Source of the DNA: Bacteroidales bacterium UBA1458
GTDB lineage: Bacteria; Bacteroidota; Bacteroidia; Bacteroidales; VadinHA17
Assembly (NCBI GenBank): GCA_002325785.1
Contig: DCSU01000122.1
Location: 7,475 to 38,642 of the forward strand
Reading direction: 5' to 3'
DNA: 31,168 nucleotides
Part shown: piece after piece, positions 1 through 7,193 of the stretch
Layout of the letters: every line of letters begins with the position of its first letter
Position numbering within the stretch: position 1 is the first letter of the stretch
Notes under the pieces: generated by a model
The model's database searches: none
Seen by the model: only the letters and a program-made list of their open reading frames with translations
Told to the model about the DNA's origin: nothing
Position numbers and translations under genes: made by a program

Positions 1-736
1 TGCCGTCAGGATAGGTTTTTGTTCCTGCAGCAGTCCAGGTCTCCACTATGTTATGAAAATGAAGCTCACGGAATTTGCAGATATATTCATCATATCTGAA
101 GTCGGCGAGTATCCTGTTCACGGTATCGGTCCCGCCGAAATAGTACCATGCTGCTATCATAACACCTACATAGCCGTCATTATGATTCGGATTCCATGTC
201 TTTCCAATCCTGTAGGTCTGGTAGGTGCAGAGATTAGGCCAGTTTAAATAGTTGCTGTGATAATTCCCGGTAACAGCGAAGGCTTTCATTAGCCAATCTA
301 ATTTCTTAACCTCCTCCCCGGAGAGGAGGGACCATATTGAAGGCGTTCTTTTTGCAAGAGCAATGGCAAATACCTGCCCGATATCTTTCCATCCGGTCAG
401 ATCGCCTCTGCAGGATGGTTCCCGACTTTTACCTGACGAATCTTCAGTAATAATGTTCCGTAAATGCTCCATAACTCTAGTCCTGACCAGTCGACTATCA
501 CTACTTTTTATATCAGGACTCAGATATGCATTTAATGCGAGGAAGTAAAGAGCTTTGTCTTTACCGATTATTTTATCGGTCCAGAGTTCAGTATCTATGT
601 TTGGTCCGCATGTGTTATGTACAAGAGGTATATTCATAGCCTCATCGATCCGTGCCTGGCTTAAAGATTGGGCATTAATAAATCCCGGCATCGGCATCAC
701 GCTAACAAGAATCAGAAATCCGGCTTTTTTAATCAT
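1..736 (-). CDS. Secreted protein of unknown family, 3' end cut by the window edge
   Basis: Reading the minus strand from an ATG at 736 gives an open frame of 245 codons that runs off the window, so the C-terminus is missing. The product starts MIKKAGFLILVSVMP and has a hydrophobic signal peptide ending near INAQ (about residue 23), so it is exported. The mature part is rich in aromatic residues and helices: stretches such as WKDIGQVFAIALAKR, NWPNLCTYQTYRIGKTW and DGYVGVMIAAWYYFGG look like the alpha-helical repeats of (alpha/alpha) toroid lyases or hydrolases, but I do not recognise the family. It starts 10 bases after the esterase stop, so it is the next gene of the same operon. Being in the PUL, a role in glycan breakdown is likely but not shown. 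The short plus-strand frames here are antisense shadows. Confidence 0.8.
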   Translation of the reverse strand, partial: MIKKAGFLILVSVMPMPGFINAQSLSQARIDEAMNIPLVHNTCGPNIDTELWTDKIIGKDKALYFLALNAYLSPDIKSSDSRLVRTRVMEHLRNIITEDSSGKSREPSCRGDLTGWKDIGQVFAIALAKRTPSIWSLLSGEEVKKLDWLMKAFAVTGNYHSNYLNWPNLCTYQTYRIGKTWNPNHNDGYVGVMIAAWYYFGGTDTVNRILADFRYDEYICKFRELHFHNIVETWTAAGTKTYPDG

Positions 737-746
737 AGATTATTAA

Positions 747-2060
747 TTACTTTAGATAATCATGCATAAAATCTTCAATTGGTTTATATACATTATTTTG
801 CCATATCTCCTGGTATGCGGTTTGAGTTAAATGGTGTGCTCGATAAGGGACAGTAAAGATGATTTTCTTACCCTTAGCCTGATTAAGAGCTGCAAAAACG
901 GCAGAGGAAGGGCATGTCTGGTCAATAAGGCCAATTTCAGCAACGATTGTCGCTTTAGAACCCTTAAGAATATGAGCTACATCAAAATAGGGCAGTGCTG
1001 CCAACATTTTTTCTCTGTTATTTTCAGTTTCAAACAGGTATGGCCAGCAGCCTTTGCGGCCGACCAGGCTGCCTCCCCAGTCACACATAGCCGGAACGGT
1101 GGCAATAACTGCACTGACCCTTTTATCCAGACCGGCAGCTGCCAGGGCTTGTCCACCGCCCTGGCTCTCTCCAATAACAAGGATCCTTTTACCATCCCAT
1201 TCTGGCATTGATGTCAGGTAATCGAGAGTTCTGATCAAACGCAGGTACATCCCTCTGAAATATACAGTTTCCCTGTTCTCCAGCCCTGTTTGTGCATAGT
1301 TTTTCAATTCATTGTCCTCAAGATCACGATAATAACTATCGGATTGTCCGTTCAGCATTCCGTGAGCGTTCAGATCAAAGGCTAATGATCCATTACCCAT
1401 TTTGGCATAGCGCAGGGCAATCTCCGGTTTTGACCGGCACCAGTCTCCATAAACACCTGCAGCATGGAAGTAAATTATGATCGGAAGTGATTTCGGAGCC
1501 GCAGATGAGGGTCTGGCAAAATATCCGCGTGCCGGTTTCGGGCCAGTGCAGTTAAGTTCCATATTAAAACATTGATAACCGGCATCAGTATGAGGTACAG
1601 GTACTTCTTTGGCCTGAAGGGGCAAAGCCCTCAGTTCAGTTTTTTCACTCCTCCAGAATCTTTCAAGGTCTCTGGGGCGACCCGTTCCCGGTTTGTATTT
1701 TTCTGGGTCGACAATCAAACCAATGCTTGCTGATCCTGTTTTTGTTCTTGCTTCGAAAATAAAAGTTGCAGGACCTGAAACAGTTTCACTGAAAATTTCC
1801 AGGGTATCGGTTCCAGGGTTCACTATCCACATGGTTTGCCGTTCCGTAAAGTCCCGGATGATTGCAACTGAAACAGAATCATGTTCCTTATGCTCTAATA
1901 ACAGGGTTATCCGGGCACTCTGTCCGCTTTTGTAAATGCCGTTATCATTGGACTGTTTAATTACGACACCCTGGCCGGAAGACGAAGTGGTGAATCCCCA
2001 AAAAAAAATAATTATCCATGAAGCGATAACCACTTTTTGGATGTGTTTCCAGGAGTCCAT
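747..2060 (-). CDS. CE7-like acetyl (xylan) esterase, secreted
   Basis: An alpha/beta-hydrolase predicted to remove acetyl groups from sugars in the periplasm. Residues 1-30 form a signal peptide ending near SSGQ. Residues about 31-120 are a small beta-rich N-terminal domain common in Bacteroidota members, followed by the esterase domain (about 128-437). The nucleophile motif GESQGG places Ser299, Asp380 (EIGLIDQT) fits the acid, and His409 or His410 (YRAHH) fits the base. The oxyanion region PIIIYFHAAG (residues 193-202) is present. The usual CE7 motif RGQG is replaced by NAHGMLNGQ, so this is a divergent member. Its 437 residues exceed the roughly 320 of cytoplasmic cephalosporin-C deacetylases because of the extra N-terminal part. 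It lies between GH130 (64-bp gap) and the truncated secreted protein. Family placement is good; substrate is unknown. Confidence 0.85.
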   Translation of the reverse strand: MDSWKHIQKVVIASWIIIFFWGFTTSSSGQGVVIKQSNDNGIYKSGQSARITLLLEHKEHDSVSVAIIRDFTERQTMWIVNPGTDTLEIFSETVSGPATFIFEARTKTGSASIGLIVDPEKYKPGTGRPRDLERFWRSEKTELRALPLQAKEVPVPHTDAGYQCFNMELNCTGPKPARGYFARPSSAAPKSLPIIIYFHAAGVYGDWCRSKPEIALRYAKMGNGSLAFDLNAHGMLNGQSDSYYRDLEDNELKNYAQTGLENRETVYFRGMYLRLIRTLDYLTSMPEWDGKRILVIGESQGGGQALAAAGLDKRVSAVIATVPAMCDWGGSLVGRKGCWPYLFETENNREKMLAALPYFDVAHILKGSKATIVAEIGLIDQTCPSSAVFAALNQAKGKKIIFTVPYRAHHLTQTAYQEIWQNNVYKPIEDFMHDYLK

Positions 2061-2124
2061 TCTTCGTTATTTAAGCTGGCACAGATTCTAAATTGTATTA
2101 AAGTATTACCGTAAGAATTAAGTA

Positions 2125-3138
2125 CTACGCCGGGCATTTTGCCAGGTGATCAAGCAGCTCGGTGAGAGAGCAGGTTGCCACGCCAACATATTTATCCGCC
2201 CCTCCGTAGTAGACAAACAGGGTGTCGTTAATGACAACCTTGCCGCATGGGAATACAACACCCTTGTAGAATCCGTTTAACTCATAATCTTCTTCGGGCT
2301 GCAGAATCCAGTCCGGAGTGCGGTGCAGAACAACTGAAGGATCATTGAGGTCAAGAAGCATCGCACCTAACCGGTAAAACCCATCAGGTCCTACAGCATG
2401 ATAGATTGTCAGCCAGCCTGCTTCAGTCCTGATGGGAGGGGTGTTGCCCCCGATCTTTTTCTCCCACGGGTATTTTGCCTTTGCCAGTATCTTACCGTCG
2501 GGGAAGCATAGAATATCATCTGATGATGAAATCCACATTGCAGGAAATTCTGTGCCATATTCTTTTCCTACCCAATCCATCGGCCGGTGAAGCATGAAGT
2601 ATTTCCCGTTTATCTTTTCCGGGAAGAGGATCACATCACGGTTATCGACCGATGCATTTGTCAGACGACCGGCCCGGATAAAGGTTTTGAAATCTTTTGT
2701 CATGGCCAGACCTGTGACAGTATGATTGTTCCTGAATACGGAAGGGAACTCACCAGGGAATACCGGAGACTTATACTCACGTTTATCATAGAGCCAATAT
2801 TTACCGGGTGGATAGGGTCTGCTTGCATAGGTTATAAAAAACCAGTCACCCATTTTTATTACACGGGGATCTTCAACACAACCGGCGTCAAACCCATCTT
2901 TGCTTGGACCGAATACCGGATCAGGAAAAAGTCTGTCAAAGTGATAACCATCCTTGCTTTTTGCCAGGCCGAAATAAGTACGGTGTTCGTCATCATTCCC
3001 GGCAGTTCGGTAGAGAAGATACACTTCGCCTGTATTATCATCATACCATGCTCCCGGGTTAGTTGCAACAAGACTTTCCCAGTCATTACCCGGATTGGGT
3101 GAGAGGATAGGATTACCCTTAAAGCGATTTAGTTTCAT
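2125..3138 (-). CDS. GH130 beta-mannoside phosphorylase or hydrolase, cytoplasmic
   Basis: A five-bladed beta-propeller enzyme of family GH130, which acts on beta-mannosides, either with phosphate (giving mannose 1-phosphate) or as a hydrolase. Family hallmarks are NPGAWYDD near residue 27, VEDPR at 88-92, RDVILFPEKINGKY at 167-180 followed by HRP at 184-186, and YYGGADKYVGVAT at 310-322. The length of 337 residues is normal. There is no signal peptide, so it works in the cytoplasm on sugar delivered by the symporter encoded 12 bases upstream. I did not assign a subfamily, so phosphorylase versus hydrolase is undecided: that depends on the phosphate-binding Arg/His/Lys set, which needs an alignment. 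The MKLNRF start is the natural one, since upstream sequence belongs to the symporter stop. Confidence 0.9.
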   Translation of the reverse strand: MKLNRFKGNPILSPNPGNDWESLVATNPGAWYDDNTGEVYLLYRTAGNDDEHRTYFGLAKSKDGYHFDRLFPDPVFGPSKDGFDAGCVEDPRVIKMGDWFFITYASRPYPPGKYWLYDKREYKSPVFPGEFPSVFRNNHTVTGLAMTKDFKTFIRAGRLTNASVDNRDVILFPEKINGKYFMLHRPMDWVGKEYGTEFPAMWISSSDDILCFPDGKILAKAKYPWEKKIGGNTPPIRTEAGWLTIYHAVGPDGFYRLGAMLLDLNDPSVVLHRTPDWILQPEEDYELNGFYKGVVFPCGKVVINDTLFVYYGGADKYVGVATCSLTELLDHLAKCPA

Positions 3139-3150
3139 TGTATTGAATAT

Positions 3151-4755
3151 TTATCTGTAAATGAACATAATGACAAAGCAGAATATTACCAGAAGCAGTG
3201 ACCACAGCCTGAAATCACTGTACCATCTTACTTTTTTGAAAGCTACAGATTCCTCCCTAAAGAATTCCCTTGTTAAAGTCATTCCTTCAGTCTTTTCTTG
3301 CGCAGGTTTTTCCGTAAGGAGACTTACGGTCACCATTATTGTCATGGTAAACAGGAAGTTAATTGGGGCCATATAAAGAAAATGCATTGTTCCGAGGAAA
3401 GTATGCTCCAGGCCGTAGAACATCATGAATAGTGCAATACCTATTGTTGAGAGGAGGCCTGTAAAGATTCCTGTGCCATTGGCGCGTTTCCAGAACAGGC
3501 CTAGCATAAATGCAGCGACTATCGGAGGGCCGACGTAAGAGAGGAGCTGCTGATAATAGTTTACCAGGGTTCCGAACTTCTCAATGAACGGAGCCCATAT
3601 AGCTCCCATGATCAGGATAACGGTCGCTGATATCTGTCCCACTCTGACAAGCTTCTTTGAGTCAGCCTCAGGATTAATTTTCCGGTAGAAGTCCATTGTG
3701 AAGAGTGTGGACAGGGAATTAAGGCAGCCGCTGAGGCTTGCTGTAAGGGCTGAAATCATTGCTGCAAGCATTATTCCCAGCAGACCGACAGGCATCCATG
3801 TTGTCACCATCCTGGGATAAATTCCGTCTGCCGGCAAAGTATCAGGGAAGGCAACGAATGCGCGTATTGCAGGAATGAAGATCAGGTAAAGTGTAAACAT
3901 CGTAAGGAATCCTGTTAACAGTACACCTTTCCTTCCGCTGTCAACAGATTTTGCTGACAGGACTCTTTGCACCAGCTGTTGATTGTTTCCCCAGAAATAA
4001 AAGCCAAGTATCGGAATAGCGGTTATCATTGCCGGCCACGGAACGGCTTCGTCATTCAGTCCCCTGATCAGATGAAGCCTGTCAGTATTCGCCAGCCTCT
4101 CGGCCAGCGCTTCCCAGCTCCCCACGTTCTGCCAGGCAAGAAATGCAAGTATCATTGATCCCACAATCAGAATGACAGCCTGTACAACCTCTGTTTTTAT
4201 TACAGAGGCGAGCCCACCAGGTATGGTATATGATGCGACTATAAGTGCCGAGATAATCACTACAGCCCTAATGCTGATTCCGGGGAAGATGATGCTGAAG
4301 ATCATCGCGCTGCCGTACAAAGTGGCCGCTATATCCATAAATACACCGCCGATAATTGAGATTGATGAGAAATAGTATTTGGCTCTCGCATCAAATCTTC
4401 GTTCAAGGAATTCAGGCATGGTGAAGATACCCGATTTGATATAGAAGGGGAGGAAGATCCAGGCGAAGAACACCATTACGAGCACTGAGACCAGGTTATA
4501 ATTAAATATCACCAGCCCGTACTTATAGGTAGCGCCTGAATGGCCTATAAGGGTCGAGGTTGAGATGCTGGCAGAAAAGAGCGCCAGCCCGACCATTGCC
4601 CACCCCATGTTCCGGCCGGCGAGGAAGTAGTCTGTTGAGGATTTGTTTTTCGCATTGCGTAGTCCCCACCAGATGATACCAATAAGGTAGAGTGCTATGA
4701 TGGATATGTCTATCAGGCTTATATCAGTTATTGTCAGCATCAGCATCGGTTTCAT
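3151..4755 (-). CDS. Sodium:solute symporter (SSS family)
   Basis: A multi-pass inner-membrane protein of 534 residues with about 13-14 hydrophobic segments. The family signature is visible near the N-terminus: first helix LIDISIIALYLIGIIWWGL, then STDYFLAGRNMGW, then the unwound-helix region ALFSASISTSTLIGHSG. Later segments include SYTIPGGLASVIKTEVVQA and LTASLSGCLNSLSTLFTMDFY, both typical of Bacteroidota SSS carriers in glycan loci. It probably imports the mono- or disaccharide end product with sodium. It sits between the lyase (15-bp gap) and GH130 (12-bp gap), so transport and first cytoplasmic cleavage are co-expressed. Many PULs use an MFS carrier here; the SSS type hints at a uronate-, sialate- or mannoside-like cargo, but the sequence alone cannot tell. 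Confidence 0.92.
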   Translation of the reverse strand: MKPMLMLTITDISLIDISIIALYLIGIIWWGLRNAKNKSSTDYFLAGRNMGWAMVGLALFSASISTSTLIGHSGATYKYGLVIFNYNLVSVLVMVFFAWIFLPFYIKSGIFTMPEFLERRFDARAKYYFSSISIIGGVFMDIAATLYGSAMIFSIIFPGISIRAVVIISALIVASYTIPGGLASVIKTEVVQAVILIVGSMILAFLAWQNVGSWEALAERLANTDRLHLIRGLNDEAVPWPAMITAIPILGFYFWGNNQQLVQRVLSAKSVDSGRKGVLLTGFLTMFTLYLIFIPAIRAFVAFPDTLPADGIYPRMVTTWMPVGLLGIMLAAMISALTASLSGCLNSLSTLFTMDFYRKINPEADSKKLVRVGQISATVILIMGAIWAPFIEKFGTLVNYYQQLLSYVGPPIVAAFMLGLFWKRANGTGIFTGLLSTIGIALFMMFYGLEHTFLGTMHFLYMAPINFLFTMTIMVTVSLLTEKPAQEKTEGMTLTREFFREESVAFKKVRWYSDFRLWSLLLVIFCFVIMFIYR

Positions 4756-4770
4756 AACATATGTATAGGT

Positions 4771-7113
4771 TTAGTTTGTTGTGGTCCAGTTATGAAGGTC
4801 TGCCAGGTCAGGTGTAATCACGCCCTGAGCGGTTGAAAAGTCAATTCTGATTTTCACCGGGGTGTTTGCCGTACTGGTAAACCTGACCATAAGCTTTCCG
4901 TACCATTTATTTACTGAATTCTTGCCTGCCATAATTGATGAAAAGAGAGGACTTGTCTCTGGCAGGTAGGAGACTTCAGTTTCAGATCTGTCTGCCTTTT
5001 CGAAAACAGCATCGGAAGGTGATTTGATATAAGCATATAAGATCTTGCCATTCTTAACCATTGACACCGTTTTTCCATCACTGCTTATTACAAGGCCATC
5101 GGTGGCAGGACTTTGGGCAAGCCAGTAAATAGTTGATGCTTTTGTCGGGATGAACTCATCCTGTATGGTTATCAGTTTATTGCTCCGGTTAAGCTTGATG
5201 CCGCGCTTATAGTCTGACACATCGCGGCTGTAGCATGATGTGAGGTCAATAACATAGAAGCCACCGTTATTGTCTGCACCCTCCTTAATCACTGCAGCGA
5301 CACCGAAAGGACTCTGTTCAGGACGGGCATCGGGGTTTATTACCAGGCAGCTTTTTGATTCGGTCCTTATACGGTAATAGTAGAATCTGCCTCTGGTGTT
5401 TGCCGTGTTTGCCGGATTATCGTTATAAGCAGGAGATGTTACCGTAAAGTAGTCAGAGGGATAAGGATCTTCTCTGCCGAGGTTTCCAACAACAAAGTTT
5501 ATTCCAAGGGCCTGAATAAAGAAAGTGCCTGCATCAAGATGTCCGTGGCTGGCATTGTTATCACCTGAATGCATACCCACATACATTGAATTCAGGTCTG
5601 AACCGTCCTCTCTCACGAACATATAATCTGCCCCATTGATAAATCCGTTAACCGGTAAAGAGACCTGGCTTCCGCGGTTAACCAGATCCGGATCATAGAA
5701 GATCAGATCGAACCATCCGTTCATCTTTTCCGTTCTGCCGGCATTTCTTTCAAGGCAGGAGTTGTAATGGGTCCTTGCCAGATCGGCGTCTGAGGTATTT
5801 CCTGCAAACCAGAAGTATGAGAGAAATTTGTTTGTGACGCCATAGTAGAGATAATCATCGCCCACTGTTGCGGTACCGGCAGGTCCGGAGACGAGGTAGG
5901 GGAACCAACCTGTCTTTTTGAAGCCACTCAATCCGGCAAGGCCGAAAGATGTGCTGAGCACCTTTTTCAATGACTCCAGGGCAAGGAAAGTATTTGATAA
6001 ACCATAACCCCAGTACATCATTCCCTCTTCGCTGGCACCATCCGGTTCAAGTGATTCAAGGTAGGGTGGAATGCCATTGGCTGATAATGCTATAACACTG
6101 CTCATGAAATCGGGGTCGGTCTCATAACAGGCGAGGGCGGCCATAATCATGCCGCCGTGACATATTCCATTCCAGTTATTGTCTGTCAGATACCATTTCC
6201 AGGCTCCTGTACCGGTTTCAATCTGTGTCTTGCCCGGTTCAAGTACGAATTTTCTCACGGCTCCTACAAGCCTTATTCTCTGTTCGATTGACAGATAGTC
6301 ATACAGCCCGTCATATGCTATTGCCACACCCTTTGCAGCTATTCCGGCATCAAGGAAATGTCTTGCGGCTCCCCAGTCCTGATAATTACACATCTTATCA
6401 AGTTGTGCCCAGCAGCGTACTGCGTACCTGGGGTCTTTTGTAAACTGGTATGCAAGTACCAGGTAGGGTATCTGGTCGTTACTGATCTTATGCAGATTTG
6501 CTACCCGCAGATTGGCACCGTCGAGACCCCATTCAAGGATTGGAGAGGAGAGTATCTCGTCAGCTTTAGATATTATCATTTCATAAGTGGGCCTGACAAA
6601 CTGATCAGTAAGTGCAAGCGCCTTTATCCTTTCAATATCAGAGGTGCTGAATATCAGTCTGGGATGAACGCCTCCTTTCCTTGTCTGATTGAAGCACTCC
6701 CTGACAGTGGAGGGCATGACTGGCACAACCTGTGATGGGATGACCGGTCCGGAGCCTCCGGAAGAGGTAACCTGAAATTTTCCGGCGGCAGTGACTGTTT
6801 CCTGGCCAATCCTCAGGTATATTGAATAGGAGCCTGCTGCAATACCTGACGGTATCCTGAATTGCAGCCGGTCGGATGCAGATGATACCGGAACGAGGTG
6901 ATAGCCGCCGATTATGATTAGATTTTCCCATGTGTTGGAGGAGAAATTCTTTCCGATAACGGTCACATCCGTGAGTTCATGGCCTGATGAGGGAGAGAAA
7001 GAAACTATTTCCCGTACTTTGTTAGCCGGGTTGGCGTCAATCTTCTTCTCACAGCCGGTCATGGTTGTGAAAAGTGCAAAGAATATAAGGAGGTTAATCA
7101 TTTTGGAACTCAT
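4771..7113 (-). CDS. IPT/TIG-domain lipoprotein with heparinase II/III-like lyase domain
   Basis: A predicted surface or periplasmic lipoprotein (780 residues). The signal peptide ends in TTMTGC, giving lipidated Cys21. Residues 33-117 form an IPT/TIG (Ig-like) domain with SFSPSSGHELTDVTVIGKNF. A Gly/Pro/Ser linker follows, then an (alpha/alpha) toroid (about 145-490) with NNWNGICHGG at 312-321 and DGASEEGMMYWGYG at 358-371, then a beta-sandwich with NASHGHLDAG at 520-529. These three motifs are characteristic of the heparinase II/III superfamily, which includes PL12, PL15, PL17 and PL21, where the conserved His/Tyr set performs beta-elimination next to a uronic acid. The exact PL family is not assigned, and some relatives are not proven lyases. 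The tandem lies between GH2 (80-bp gap) and the symporter. An internal start at residue 5 is possible; either start keeps the signal peptide. Confidence 0.85.
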   Translation of the reverse strand: MSSKMINLLIFFALFTTMTGCEKKIDANPANKVREIVSFSPSSGHELTDVTVIGKNFSSNTWENLIIIGGYHLVPVSSASDRLQFRIPSGIAAGSYSIYLRIGQETVTAAGKFQVTSSGGSGPVIPSQVVPVMPSTVRECFNQTRKGGVHPRLIFSTSDIERIKALALTDQFVRPTYEMIISKADEILSSPILEWGLDGANLRVANLHKISNDQIPYLVLAYQFTKDPRYAVRCWAQLDKMCNYQDWGAARHFLDAGIAAKGVAIAYDGLYDYLSIEQRIRLVGAVRKFVLEPGKTQIETGTGAWKWYLTDNNWNGICHGGMIMAALACYETDPDFMSSVIALSANGIPPYLESLEPDGASEEGMMYWGYGLSNTFLALESLKKVLSTSFGLAGLSGFKKTGWFPYLVSGPAGTATVGDDYLYYGVTNKFLSYFWFAGNTSDADLARTHYNSCLERNAGRTEKMNGWFDLIFYDPDLVNRGSQVSLPVNGFINGADYMFVREDGSDLNSMYVGMHSGDNNASHGHLDAGTFFIQALGINFVVGNLGREDPYPSDYFTVTSPAYNDNPANTANTRGRFYYYRIRTESKSCLVINPDARPEQSPFGVAAVIKEGADNNGGFYVIDLTSCYSRDVSDYKRGIKLNRSNKLITIQDEFIPTKASTIYWLAQSPATDGLVISSDGKTVSMVKNGKILYAYIKSPSDAVFEKADRSETEVSYLPETSPLFSSIMAGKNSVNKWYGKLMVRFTSTANTPVKIRIDFSTAQGVITPDLADLHNWTTTN

Positions 7114-7193
7114 TTTTCAAGGACAGGCAGATCATTATTTGGCTGATATAAGGTGAATCATTTGTATGGCAATACGGATCGATTTCATACTAT

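Noticed and set aside
2587..3102. Plus-strand open frame of 171 codons
   Set aside because: It is antisense to GH130, which has clear family motifs.
4481..4755. Possible gene for a sialic acid-specific transporter, given the sialate esterase name
   Set aside because: The symporter shows only general SSS features, and no sialidase, lyase (NanA) or epimerase accompanies it; the esterase name is a historical family label.
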